From assembly GCA_026929865.2 (NCBI GenBank), contig CM049414.1, positions 19,577,501 through 19,641,500 of the forward strand: 64,000 nucleotides of DNA, written 5' to 3'. A program made the position numbers and the translations under genes. Within the stretch, counting starts at the first letter, position 1. Each line of letters begins with the position of its first letter. The notes below the pieces were generated by a model, which had not been told where the DNA came from, did no database searches, and saw only the letters and a list, made by a program, of their open reading frames with translations. Positions 10,962 to 23,300 of this stretch are shown here, one piece after another. The stretch is from Hyperoplus lanceolatus. Lineage: Eukaryota > Chordata > Actinopteri > Uranoscopiformes > Ammodytidae.

Positions 10962-12239
10962 AGTATTTTCCTCTCAAATGTAGCGGGGTGGTGGAGGTAT
11001 ACAAAAAGGAAACAATGGAAATACTCTGGTAAAGTCACAAGCACCTCAAACTGAATTAATGTAGCATACTAAAGGAGATGCACCTACTGTAGTTAATCTC
11101 AGCATTGCTAAAACCTCTCATCTTAAATTAACGGACGGTGAAATCCTGAAGCACAAGTGTGCATTTTTACATTAGGCATCAAGGTTACATCATTTAATGG
11201 GTCGCTTTGAAATAACGATCTTATCCGATCTTACAGAAGCACGGGAATCAATAAAACAATCTTTTGTGTCTACCTCAAACTCTAATCTTTGTCAAGTTAT
11301 GTGAGTTATCTCCTGGTTATGAGATTTCGGCTCTGATACGCCTGCTTTCAACTTTATCGTCTACGTGCGGCGAATATTTTGAAAAGGATGCTCAGGGAGA
11401 CCGTGCGTGTGCAATATATCAGCCCTATCTGTCCTCAGTGGAGGGAGAGGAAGAGCGAGGAAGAGAAAGATTGGATCCCATCTTTCTGATGATCTGCCAC
11501 TACAAAGGCAATATCTCTCCTCCGTCCCCAGATTGCTATCGCTAGTGGGACTGAAATAGAATACTGTACCAGATACAAGACACTTTTGCTATCAAGAGCT
11601 TTGTAGAATGTCTAATGAAGCAGCACGCAATGAAGATGATTCGAGAAGGAAATCAGCTCTCAAAATGCATTAAATGATATCACCGCAAATGTAGGACTGT
11701 TTGGGGGGGGGGGTGGTTGGGGGCAAGACACAAATGATGTACATGTGAAAGGCTACTTAAGCAATTATCCTCCAATTTACCAGTTCAAATAAAAGTGATA
11801 CTATCTATTGTATATGATTTGGAGGAACTGCAAAATCTACTTCGCTTCACGAGATCAAACAAACCTACATTGGAAAATCATTTAAATAAACTCCTGAGGG
11901 AGAATTGAGTAAACACTACCTACTGGAATAGATTCTTTTCATGTTGAAGAAGAAGGCACATGTACACTGTACTGTTTACATCTCACGAGTACAGGGCACA
12001 AAAGAAAGCTGCACATGCAAAGATTGGTTAATGTGTTTCTGTTTGTTCACTTCACCTTTTTGCTGGAGGCAGATGTCGAGAAAAACCTAGGAGCCTGGAA
12101 ATGATTCCTTAATGACATTCATTTAGTATCTGTACTTCTATTGTAATGGGAAATGTGTAAACATAGGGATGTTTGGCAGACAGAGTATACAGTTATTGTT
12201 TCTCTGTAATTGGATTTATTGTATAGCCATTGCAACACA
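10962..12239. other. Non-coding stretch
   Basis: No gene or mobile element is recognised. There is a G-run at about 11703-11713. The segment 11100-11560 is complex, non-repetitive sequence and the open frame there (11264-11545) has no recognisable domain. Confidence 0.5.
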
Positions 12240-12921
12240 TTGGGGCATGGCACAGTGTTTAAAGTCCATCCACAACTTTGGTCTGGGCTAAAGTATCTCA
12301 ACAACTTTTTTGCGTTCTTTGTCATGGTCCCCCAGAGGATGTATGCCAATCACTTTGTTGATCATCTGACTTTTCCTTTCGGGCGGCCATGATGTTTACA
12401 CTTTTGGTATTTCGGTGAAATGTCTTGATAATTATTGGATGGATTGCTATAGAGTTTGGTAATAACGTTCAGGGTCCCCAGTAGGTGCATTCTAATGACT
12501 TTGGAAAACACAAATCTTTCATCTACAGCATAGTACCCCCAGCAGGTCAAATATCTTCACATCTACTAGATGGATTGGCAACAAATAGTTCACAGGCCTT
12601 CAAGACTATCAGATGATGAATAACTTTATCCCCTGACTTTTTCTCTGGTGCCACCACTAAAGCAATATGTGTGATTTTGAAGGAAACAACTGTTAGATGG
12701 ATTGCTATGACATTTGGTACAGACATTTCTGTTCTCCTCATGATAAATTGTGATACATTTGGTCGTTCATTAACATTTCATGTGTCCCCATCATCAGGTA
12801 AACATTTTCTCCTCTTTTTTTCTTTTGTATTTTGATTTATGTCCAAATACCGGCAAAACTAAGGACCTTGCTACAGGACTCTGTTGTACCTTGTTTTTTG
12901 TAGCAAATGTTAGCACGCTAC
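12240..12921 (+). repeat. Dispersed teleost repeat of ~130-bp monomers
   Basis: The segment contains about four related units. GATGGATTG words recur at about 12438, 12569 and 12696, spacings of about 131 and 127 bp. An earlier partial unit carries GGTCCCCCAGAGGATG near 12329. Units share TTTGGTACAGACATT, CCCCAGAGGATG-like and CCCCTGACTTTT-like words. The last part (TATGTCCAAATACCGGCAAAAC) also occurs in diverged form near 26.9-27.1 kb, showing it is a dispersed family. I recognise it as a common teleost repeat but cannot name its class. It ends in a GCAAATGTTAGCACGCTA motif. Confidence 0.65.
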
Positions 12922-14569
12922 TAAACCAATAGGGTCTAACATGTACAATCGGATCAAACACCTGGGCAGACATAAAGGGTGTGCACAAGTGAGACTGCTT
13001 CTTTGTTAATGTGTTCTCTCACATTACTTTCTCCTCGCTCCATATATAAAAACAAAAGTGTAAGTGTGGCAACACACTTACACTTTTGTGTGTTGCCCGC
13101 TGTGTGTTGTACTGTACTTAGATCCCATTTGCAGTTTGACTCAATGTTGGCTGCCAGCACAGTGTCTATGGGGTGTGTGTGAATCCGGTTTACCCATCGA
13201 GGGATTCCTCTTCCCTCATGAAATTTGAAAAAAGGATACGACAAATCTTCCAGCAAAGTGCGGTTCCTTCTTCCCTCAGAGCGCCTTCTCTCCATCGTTC
13301 TCATTCATCCTGTGTGCCGGAGAGGTCTGGGAGACTCATTAGCGCCCGCCTCTGTCTTTCATACCGTGTTTCCCCAAAGGCATTACCAGCACCATTAGCC
13401 CAGGCAGAAGTGAGATTTCAAACTGCCTGGGCAGACGAAATGCCTTCCAAACGAAAGCGTGCTCTTTTCTTTAATTAGCATTTTTCAAACATCAATATAT
13501 TTTCCTCTGGCCTCCTAGGACCAAGACTCTGCCGAAATTAATTATTAACAGCCTTGCTGTTTTCTTCTTCGATTTGCTCACACTTCCTCTTCCTTCTTTG
13601 AAAGCAGCCATGGTTTTTAAGTTTCTGCCTCTAGTTGGCTGTGAAAGCAGAGTGGACATTTGGCGACAGTTCTTTCCCCGAGCAATGCTTTAATAGCACA
13701 CATTTAATATAATATATATAACATAATCAATTTGGGCCCTAATCAAGAATGCTAGCTGCATTACTGTCCATGAAGGATGGTGCGCGTAAAGCTTTGCTGC
13801 CCACACACCAGTTTGTAATTATGTTTACATTTCCCTCTTCAATTCATTGCCCACTGACAGTTTTTGGTATTCATTGTGCTGCTTTCTATGTAAAGCAAGA
13901 ACAGAATCACCTGCTGAAAATGAGATGACTCCTCTTCAGAATCCCCCCCCCCCTCAAGGTTGTCAGGACAGGGTAATATTCATTCTACCTGTCATAAAAA
14001 GGAAGAAATAGGGAGGCCTTGAGAAGACAGGGGATTGTATTGGAGGGACAATGTGGTTGAAGAGATAAAGCTGCAAAGCAGCGAGATAACCCCTTTCTGC
14101 TTTTGGCCTCAGCTAGCCTCTGCGACAGAGCAAGCAGGGAATATCCACTGACCTTCAGCACTCTCCATGGTAACCACACATACGTATAGGTACCTCCACA
14201 CTGAAACACACATTCACATCAACTAAAGGTACCAATAGGAATACGATTGTTTTGGTTGATTATGAAATAAACAGTTCACAATCAATGGATATATTGTTGA
14301 AATGGGGGAAAACGTATTTGCATGGCACTAATATTTATGGCTGCTCCTGAGAGTTGTTGATGATTGTATCATTTCTTATATCTCTGTATGGATGGATTGT
14401 TGTTCTTGGGACCAACTCATTAAAGTCTTAATCTTTGACCATTTTCCCAACTGAGCAATATGAGGATTTTGAGAGTGGTGCCATTTAAAACCAAATGAAT
14501 TGCTGAAATCCCAGTGTGATGACAACAGGTCCGCAGGGTCAGCTAAGACAAGCTTCCAGATAATCATAC
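12922..14569. other. Non-coding stretch
   Basis: No gene is recognised. It contains the hairpin at 13052-13089, annotated separately, a C-run near 13946-13954 and AT-rich segments. The 13.3-13.5 kb part is complex unique sequence ending in a TTTAATTAGC motif. Confidence 0.5.
13052..13089. repeat. Perfect 17-bp hairpin with GCAA loop
   Basis: ACAAAAGTGTAAGTGTG is followed by GCAA and then by its exact reverse complement. No mismatch occurs in the 17-bp stem. A GNRA-type loop would be stable in RNA, but no promoter or transcript evidence is visible, and it could equally be a cruciform or replication-slippage product. Confidence 0.8.
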
Positions 14570-14572
14570 AAG

Positions 14573-15581
14573 AGGCCTATTTCAGGTAGCTGGTTTTGAG
14601 ACAACCCAGAGTTTGTTCGCTCTGAGTTAGTGGAAACTCTGGGTTTTCCGTTTCAGGTAGCAGGTTCAGCGCAACCAAGAGTCAGTTACTTCAGATTAAT
14701 AAACCTATTTGTATTGTTTGCTTTTTAATGTATGTGCCACTGAACAGATTTATGTCAGGTGGATTCATGTAACGCTGCGGCTGCACGCAATCTTTACTGT
14801 TCACTTGTGCGAAAGTCACAGACGAGCCTCATTAAATAGCCTAATATGAATATAAAAATTATATAATAATCTAAACTGTGATCACTTGAGGAAAATGGAT
14901 CTGGTAATAAATCAATCAGGCTCTTCAATGGAAACTGTCACCTAATGTGTCTGACGTTAATGTCTTTCACTCCCCATTTAAAAGAAGCGACAGTCTGTTT
15001 ACTGCACAGTATTAGGCTATAGCTTGCCAACATATTATACAGCGAATATAAAACACTCTCAGCAATGCTGTGCCACGCCAGCTTAATACTTTACTGCTGA
15101 TATGCGTAACTTTTTAAAATAGACTATGGCTTCTCATACGGAAGCGAAATGATTCTCTTGACAAAACATTTTTGCTCTATTTTTTTTTAATTGCAGAGGA
15201 GATCAGATTAGAGTTATGAGACACTATCCCTGTTCATTCTTCTCCATACCATAAACTCATTCGTTAATATTTCTAACTCTAGTGGGAGGAGCGGAGATTT
15301 TATTTTTCTTTTCTTTTTTGAGAAGTGGAGAAGTGGGAGGATCAATCATTTGTTTCTACTGTTTCCATGGTGAATCATGTTATCAGCGATCCATTGACGA
15401 TGGCTTTTACGCACGCGATCAACCCAGAGTGAACACGCTCAGAGTTGATTAACCCAACGCTGATCCACTGTTCTGAAACCGAAAACCCAGAGTTGCTCGT
15501 CAACCCTGCGCTCTGAGTTGACCAACTGAGAGCGCAGGATTTAACTCAGAGTATGTAAAACCAGCTACCTGAAACAGGCCT
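14573..15581. mobile_element. Harbinger/ISL2EU-like non-autonomous foldback element, 1009 bp
   Basis: Ends are inverted repeats: AGGCCTATTTCAGGTAGCTGG on the left and its near-exact complement CCAGCTACCTGAAACAGGCCT on the right, flanked by AAG on both sides (14570-14572, 15582-15584). Subterminal DNA is packed with short inverted CTCTGAGTT / AACCCAGAG words, and GTTTCAGGTAGC recurs internally at 14651. CTGTTTCAG-type ends with CTCTGAGTT subterminal repeats are typical of Harbinger- or ISL2EU-related MITEs in fish. No transposase frame is present. The 3-bp duplication fits PIF/Harbinger in length but not its usual TWA sequence. Confidence 0.75.
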
Positions 15582-15584
15582 AAG

Positions 15585-16829
15585 GTCTAAAGAAACTCCA
15601 GGTTGGCCATATTCAATAGGCAGAGAAGGGATAGTAAACCAGCCAAAGTTAGGAATCTTTCAATTTGATCTTTGGCACTGACTGTAAATGTGTGCACACA
15701 CCGTTTTACTTTGCAATGATGAATTATTATTGACAAGACGCTCACTTCCAGGTTCACGTTCAAACACACCGGTATATGGTTTTCAGCCTATTACCGTCCA
15801 ATATAATTTCAACATAGTGCAATTTTCAAAACCAATAAAACCGATGGCCGGAGCTATGGAAATAAAATCCAAGTTGTAAAAAATCATAGCTATCATATTT
15901 TTTTGAGAACAAAAAGCTACTAACTGGGCAAGAAACCTGCTGTGATTAATACCTTTTGTAGGATTTATTTTTTAACATGCTGACATATCTGACCTCAAGC
16001 TGTTTTGAGCCAATCAGAGTTGTATTTAACAGTAGAACGTTTCCTTGTAAAACATCAATGCTATCTCAAGAAAACCACATGTTTATGTAACCGGTACCTG
16101 GTGTCTTTTAATAAACACAACTACTAGTATACAATCAAAAATCAATATATGGGCTAATCACCAGAAGATTCTAGGGTTGGTAAAAGGAGAGATATGGTAC
16201 TGTCTGACAAGAAATGACACAAACAATAGATATATATTTCAAAGGTAAGAGAATGTCTGTTTCTTTTTCTTATTTTCAATGCTGTTTTTATCTCTTACCT
16301 TTTGGTTTTATTTAAAAGTAGAAAAATGATTAAAGAACAATAATGTAGAATATAAAATGATTTAAAAATAAAATTATCACAAATACCTTTCCTATACCCT
16401 TAATTTATGTCACCTTTCCTGGTTTCATTTACTCTAATTTATTCCTGTAGTAAGTACTTTTAATTAATTTGTCATCTATTTAGTTTTTATTATTTATGGC
16501 CTTTTCTTATTTATTATCAAGATATCTATGTTTAGTTTTATATTTATATTATCTAATTATTATTAATTACTTTATGGCCACTTCTCTTAATTAATAAGAA
16601 TGTTATCTATATTTAGGTTGCTATTTATTTATTTATTATATACTCTCACTGAAACCAGGAAGTTTTTACTATTAAAACACCTTGCTCTTAGGCAAAAAAA
16701 CTCTGGAAAAGAGTCAACCCTTTCAAAATAAAATATAAAAACAGTTTCAAAAGACTAATTCCTAATACATTTCTAAATCACGCAGTTCAATGACAATATA
16801 TTACACAGAAAAAATTAGATCAGCCTATT
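15585..16829. other. AT-rich non-coding stretch
   Basis: Very AT-rich between about 16240 and 16680, with several AATAAA-like words on both strands. No gene is recognised. On the minus strand this lies downstream of the putative exon at ~16830-17014. Confidence 0.5.
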
Positions 16830-17014
16830 CTAAAATATCTAATAAGTCAAAGTCTCTTGTCCCTACACTGCTGCAGAAACTAAACGAATTTGCCTTATTT
16901 AGGATCCAAAGCGTCTCTCCGATGGGGTAGCTGCCAGTCTGCACACCACTGCGGGACTCCAGGGAGGGCGAGCAGGATACAGACGTTCCGATCCACACAA
17001 AAAAAAAACCCGGC
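16830..17014 (-). other. Putative second exon of a minus-strand transcript
   Basis: Read on the minus strand, a pyrimidine tract ending in TTTGTTCTCAAG (complement of 17015-17026) looks like a splice acceptor. A comparatively GC-rich block follows to about 16830. The open frame there (66 codons in total, beginning just upstream) has no ATG inside the block and no recognisable domain. Exon status is inference. Confidence 0.3.
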
Positions 17015-17612
17015 CTTGAGAACAAAGAAAAAACTCATTAATAGTCTGTCTATCTAATACATTTTAGTCACTTTTCTATAAATCATATCATATCTTAGGT
17101 AACTTAACACAGTGTAAAACATAAATGATTGACACTTTTAACTCTCTATAAATCTGTTCAATTAAAACACTTCAAAAACCCATTTAAATTGTATTTTCAT
17201 TCTGTTATATACTCAGCAAGCTATAGATTGGTCACTGGAAGAATTTATCATTTCAAAGCTAGCACCTTTAACTCACAGCTTTACAGCTCATATTGCTTGT
17301 TCACCATAAGGCAAATAAACACAACACACTAGCAGCATCACTGACACATCAACACACCGCAACATCACAGTGGAAGAAATGCTCAACCCACCGCTAAACC
17401 TACAGTCCGCAGCAGAACCGCAGCCTCAGCAACCCTACATCCCCTCCCCTAGATCAGTCACGGCACGCAAGTGCAGTGTCACTGCGTGCTATGCTAGAAC
17501 GTTAGCAAACAGCGTTAGCCCGGCTAGTTAGCAGCTAGTAGCGTGTAGTTAGCGTGTTATTTATCACACTAAGAACACAATTCTAATCTAATTTTTACAC
17601 CGGGAGACTCAC

Positions 17613-17775
17613 CAAGGGTTTCGATATCACGGTGCGGGCTTTTCGGGACTTTAATGACGGGGGAATCTCTGTTTCTTTTGCCAACTGTTTAAAAATAGTT
17701 GTTAACGGTCGATCTTTCTGTGGCTCGTCCCGAAAAGGAAGAATCACCGTAGCTGCCGTCTACTGACGGTTAGAA
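17613..17775 (-). other. Putative non-coding first exon of a minus-strand transcript
   Basis: On the minus strand, CG-containing DNA ends at AAACCCTTG and is followed by GTGAGT (complement of 17612-17607), a strong splice-donor match. No ATG occurs in this block on that strand, so any exon would be untranslated. An 11-bp inverted pair CTTTTCGGGAC / GTCCCGAAAAG lies at about 17639 and 17729. The downstream 17.3-17.6 kb has GTTAGC/CTAGC-rich DNA like that often seen in fish first introns. Confidence 0.35.
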
Positions 17776-17800
17776 GAGGCGGGTCTAATTTCTTATTGGC
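17776..17800 (-). promoter_or_regulatory. Putative promoter elements (CCAAT and GC box)
   Basis: Read on the minus strand, GCCAAT (complement of 17795-17800) is followed by CCCGCCTC (complement of 17776-17783), a GC-box-like word, about 20 bp downstream. These sit just upstream of the putative first exon. There is no TATA box at a clear distance. This is a sequence-motif suggestion only. Confidence 0.3.
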
Positions 17801-19709
17801 TACTGAGCCAGAACAGTTGCCAAGCGATCTTTTTAATTGACAGGTGATTAAACAAATCACACCATATTAATCAGAAAACCATCAAATAAATGCACATTGC
17901 AATACTTTTCTCTTATATCTCTATCAGTTTTTTTTGTGTCACTATTTAAAACGACAATATACACAACTATGTATTTCCCACTGACAAGTAACAACTATTC
18001 TATGGGTTTTGATTAAATTCTGATTAAATTAAAAGGTGTTATGTAACCCTGGGTTACACTTACAACAAATGAACTAATTTGAGGGAAACTGAATGAGATA
18101 AGAAGTACTGAGTAATTGCATGAGAACTCAAAAATAACCAAGATAGGTGCTTTGTTTTCTCTCAACCTATGAAGCCAACATTTAACAAATGCATAGAGCT
18201 TCACTGCAAAGCCTTTCTTTGGTTACACAATACACTTTTAAATACGTACAGCAAACAAGCTTTTCTCAAGACTTTGTCATGGGTGCGCTCACCCAGAAAC
18301 AAATGCTGGCGTAGTGAGAACACTACCGCTAACGTCCAAAGGGGGTGCAAGAATGAACAAAAACTGAAGGTTCCTCGGAGCTCCTTATAGGCTGACCCGA
18401 TATCTTTATCCATCCAAAACAAAATGTTACTGTACATACATGCCTTATGTTAAACTTTAATCAAGAAAGGGAAGTGTCAGATTGTTTAAAAATATCCTGG
18501 TGGTAGACAACACAAGACAATCAGCAGAAGGTGCATATGCGCTCATCTCACTTTGTCATGCACAATAATGTACATTCCAATGTCATGTTGAAAATGTAAT
18601 ATGAAGGAGCTTTGATTTCATCAATAAAGGACAATTTACTCACACAACGTTCTTGCAGTATCTCTGTTGTATAGTTTGTTTTGTGGCCCTGGAGGAGCTT
18701 TGTCAACTCTAAGAAAACACTGTGACCCCAATGATGTCATAGTGACGTCACAAGGTTTACCTGAGCTTGGGCTCGGAGGTAATTTTATCACAGAAAGCCT
18801 GCGTGACAGACTGGAAATGAGGAGTGTTTTTTGGGGGGCATTTTTAGTTTCAATATGTCTCTCACAAGTCACCCAACTTGGTGAAATAGTTATGGGATAT
18901 GATCGAAAGCCTCAGAACGGAGCAAATGGTCAGATTGCTTTCTGAACTGCTGTTACCGGGATAAAGAATGAACGTTGAACTATATTCTTTTTTTTATTCT
19001 CAGCAAACTGTGGATTCTCCATAAATGCTTGTATTGGATCATAATATTACTTTCTAACCGCCACCTCCTGTTAATAAATAAATTAAATGCTCCTTCACTC
19101 TTGTCAGTTGAGATTTGATTGCACCAATAAGGCTATTTTTTGCTTCCAGAGAGCAGCTCTGCCTAAACAAAATGTTTGTATAATTAAGACTCCAATCTGT
19201 CAGCTTTCTCCAGCCCCATAAGTTTGAATTAAAGCAGCCTCATCTTGCATTACTGGTATGATCTCCTCGTTTTGATCAACATTATGGTTTTACCCTCAGG
19301 GCACGCAGGTTGCACAAAGTTTGCCTGAACACACTCACAAACACAAGCAAGCGTGGTAGAGTAACCTGCACTGTAGCAGACACTATCCCTTTTGTTCAGC
19401 AGGTGGGGGAACAGATGCTAAAGAAGCACACAAACAGAGGGAACAGGAATGCTATCTTTGCAAATTCATTTCATGAAAACCTTTTTTTTTAACATCTGAT
19501 GCTTAGAACTTTACTATCAGGGAGAACATAATCCTATTTTATCTGCCTGTTAACCTGCGACAAAAAAAACAACATAATTATGCCAAAGGGGTGTGATGAA
19601 TGGCTTTGAGCAATCAAATTTAAAACTCTTTGATGTGTCAATGTTTCCAATTATAAATCACTTATGACATCCTCTGAGCGTCTTACATTTGTATTGTTCA
19701 TCTAGGTTC

Positions 19710-19716
<7 letters not shown>
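17801..19716. other. Non-coding stretch
   Basis: No gene or mobile element is recognised. A short local palindrome TGTAACCCTGGGTTACA lies at about 18043-18059. The remainder is ordinary AT-biased sequence. Confidence 0.5.
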
Positions 19717-19804
<88 letters not shown>

Positions 19805-19818
19805 TATTTACTATCTAT

Positions 19819-19913
<95 letters not shown>
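19717..19913. repeat. Two adjacent (CA)n microsatellites
   Basis: About 85 bp and 94 bp of CA dinucleotides separated by an 18-20 bp unique interruption containing TATTATTTACTATC. It is one of the longest simple repeats in the window. Confidence 0.97.
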
Positions 19914-19915
<2 letters not shown>

Positions 19916-20135
19916 ATGCAATTTGCTGTAGATGATCTTGAGTGATAATAATCTGTTTGAAGCAGTTAGAGCTGCTTTATACAAAGACATAGGCTTGAGC
20001 TCATGACTGTTTGCAAATATTAATGTTCTGTCTACAGTGTATGGAAGATTGACTGAAACTAAAAGAAAATGTACATGCTACAATATTCACTGTTATGTTT
20101 GAGTCCCTTTTGGTTTGCATAGAATGTGTCATATT
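19914..20135. other. Spacer between CA array and SINE
   Basis: No gene or repeat is recognised. Confidence 0.5.
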
Positions 20136-20385
20136 TTTTTATTTATTTATTAATATATCCCATTGAGGCCGAAGACTCTTTTGCAAGGGAGACCTGTTTT
20201 CCTTTCCCACGTTACCATTCACACACCGATAGTAGGCTAACTATCGACATTCACACGAGGCATGGTGGGTGAAGTGTCTTGCCCAAGGACACAACAACTA
20301 TGACACAAGTGGCAGGGCGGGGATCGAACCTCCAACCCTTTGATCATCAGCCGACCCGCTCTCCCACCTGAGCCACAGTCACCCC
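20136..20385 (-). mobile_element. tRNA-derived SINE
   Basis: Read on the minus strand, the head has TGGCTCAGGTGGGAGAGCGG, an A-box-like word, followed by GGTTCGATCCCC (complement of 20319-20330), a B box of an RNA polymerase III promoter. The body carries GTCCTTGGGCAAGACACTTC, a motif common to fish tRNA-derived SINEs. The 3' end is an ATAAATAAATAAAAAAAT tail. The A/B-box arrangement and A-rich tail make the identification strong. It is not a functional tRNA gene because the downstream stem halves do not pair as a tRNA. No clear target duplication was found. Confidence 0.8.
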
Positions 20386-23300
20386 AATTAAAGATTCATG
20401 TCTCATTAGCACCTGACTGACCAAAAAGTTCCAGGAACTAATCTCAGGAACTTGATAAGGAACCACAGTACGCGTAATTTTCATACATTGTGTTTTCGAC
20501 CGAATCCAAAGAACAGTGAGGATTTTCTAATTTAGATCCATGCAAATAAAATTGGCATTTAACATGTTATATACTGGAGTCATTGTGAGAAGTTTATATT
20601 TCTGGTTCAGTGATTTGTCGTTTCCCTTGCACTTTTTAAAAATCGAAATGTAGGCCTTTTCTAGTCAGTATTAAATGTATTTTTACAAAAGGATAAGGCT
20701 CTAACCTGGTATTGGCTATATTGGTTTGGCAATAAGACAATGTTTGATCTCTGGCTGGCTGGCTGAGAAACGGAATCTTGACATACGAGGCCACTTTCTT
20801 GGATATCTGCTCTAATTTGCCGAACAAAACCATCCCGATACATTTTTCAAATGCTGGTTTGAATAAATTGAACTGTAAAAAGTTTCATACTGTAAGCTCT
20901 TCGACCGGCTGTGACTATGAGTATTAGCATATGTATTGGCTGGGAAAAGGCTGGAGGAAAATGCGGCTTTGTGCGGACTCCTATGCCTTTAGCCTCAAAG
21001 CTCCGCAGGGCTTTGTCATTCAAATCATCCCAAAGGGAGCAAAATGGGAAATAATCTATAAGTGGAAGAAGAAATACTTGCTGATTTACATTTATTCAAA
21101 ATTGACCTTTAGTGAAACAGTAGCCTGCAAGGAACATGAGTGTTGCTGTTTATCTCCCCATGAAACAGTGACAGTGCCTTTTTTTGGTGGTTTGTTGGCT
21201 TTGGTAAAATGTTCTGTAAACAGGTTTTATTTGACTGGATCTCATTATCTGTCTCCCTGCAAGTGTTTCCTGGCACAATAATATCAAACCCCCCACCCCA
21301 ATGGGCGTACATCGTCTGTGGCTGCTTTAACACAAACAAATTGTTTTGTTTTTAACGTACCTGAAAATAATATGATACAGAGACATGTGTGATAGGCTTT
21401 CCATAATCTCCCTGCACATAAAACCATCTGTATATCGATGGTGTTCTCCGTGCTCTTATTTTCTGCAGGTGCTCTGGCTGTCATGTGAGTCCTTCTGACA
21501 TTTGCCTTGGATTGGGAAGCCATCTGTGAATCTGATGAGTTTTTTTCCCCCCTCTTCTCCCCGTGCTTATCATGCCTATGAACCATATGCTCTGCCTAGG
21601 GTAGGACTTGTTTACAATGCAGCCCCACATCCTTCTCTTTCCCTCTCTGCCTGCATTTTTTTGCACCCCTCCGCTTGTGTATGCTTGTTTTTATGTAATA
21701 GGAAAACCCCCACGCCTAGTTTCTGGTTTAGAAAAAAAACCCATTGTGGAACAATACTGTGAGCCATCGTTCCTCTTGTACTTCTCAAAATCATTCTTCA
21801 TTTCTCACATGTTCGCATAATTAGTTTGGCTTTAAATTAAGATGGACTGACCATAAATGTTTAATCATTTCACAAAATTTGAAATGCAGCCGGTGATTTG
21901 GAGGCGTTGGGCTGGACCGCGCTCAGTATGCAATTACTGTCTGATAGCGATGGCAGGGGATGTTGATTGTTGCTTTTTAATTCCGCCCGTCCTCAATGAC
22001 AAATAAACACAGGTCTAGGCGTGTCCATGAACTCTTAATACACTCAATGAAAATATGCTCCTCTAGCATGAAGCAGATCTCATTGAGGAGATTGCTAGGA
22101 ACACACGATGGCAATAAAACCTAAGGGCATGTCTGGCACAGATACATCCTATTGTAATAGGCTGGTGAGTGATGAAGTGACAAGCGCAACACTTTGATAC
22201 CACAGACCATGTCTCATGTCCTGCATTGTGTGGTGGTTAGGTATTAAAAAAACACAACACAAGGGAAATATCAAATCATTACAGTAAACATGACCTGTCA
22301 TGTGCTTTAGTTGAGTTTCTTTCCCAACCCTGTTAACACATTTAAGACTTGAACTGTCATTGAAAACAACGTGATGATAGAAAAAGAAAGTCTTCAGGAA
22401 GAGGAGGTCAGGGTGGATGGATGTAATGTAAACTTTGACATGTTGGATGTGGGATTATTGTTTGCCAAACCATGAAAGTAACAACTCCAGACTTTCAGAA
22501 GCATTCTCCTTTTTATAGGCTCGTCAAATCAAGAAAAGCTTGTACAGTATCTGTAGGGCAGTAGCAATGTATCTTAGGATTTAAGTTGTAGTAGTTGTCA
22601 CCCTAGAATGTCGCCAGTGTTTTAAATATCCATCGCAACTCCAATGCACTTAGGGTTAAGGAGAGATCTGTGTTATGGCAATTAAACTACGGTGGCCGTA
22701 TGGCAAGGGTAAGTCAATATACACACTTGGTTTTGGTTATGGAAATATGGTGGTTAGAGTTATTAAGAATGATATTAATCATGGGTCTGCGGTGAGATAG
22801 TGAACTGTGGTCTCCTGCATGACAGTCAGATGGGCTGCCGGCCAAGCCTCCGCCCCTCTGCTTTCTGCCTCACTGCGTGGAGGACACAGCACTTCCTGCA
22901 TTGGACACAAACTGTGAGGAATGGAATTGTCCAATGTGGCCCTAACTGCCGGTGACACTGGGCTGTTTCGTTTATAAACTTTAATCAGGTAATTAAAAGT
23001 CTAAAAATGTTATTCTGCTTAAGTTGCTAAAATCAAAGAAAGTAAGGTGGACAACTGTTATCAGCAAACAATACTCAGCAGATAGGTTTATGCACTATGC
23101 AAAGACTCTTGTTAAAATGTTTCCTCAATATTTTGATAAAAAAATATTCATATGATTGTTAATTAATTGCTACGAATCAAACCAATCGGCCTGATGAAAA
23201 CATTAAGCACCAGATAACCTATGCAGCTGAATTGGAGTTGCTGTAAATCCGACCTTGGATCTAATTATGGATTTTTTTCTGTTTTGTCTTTTCCCCCCAG

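Noticed and set aside
16087..18059. Solo LTR bounded by TGTAACC and GGTTACA
   Set aside because: The inverted ends are suggestive, but no 4-6 bp target duplication and no second LTR or retroviral coding remnant were seen, so it was left as an alternative for the promoter-like island.
19717..19913. CRISPR-like array
   Set aside because: Repeats are pure dinucleotides with one interruption, not repeat-spacer units; the organism is a vertebrate.
20319..20385. tRNA gene on the minus strand
   Set aside because: A- and B-box-like words are present, but the flanks continue as a SINE body with an A-rich tail and the cloverleaf does not close.
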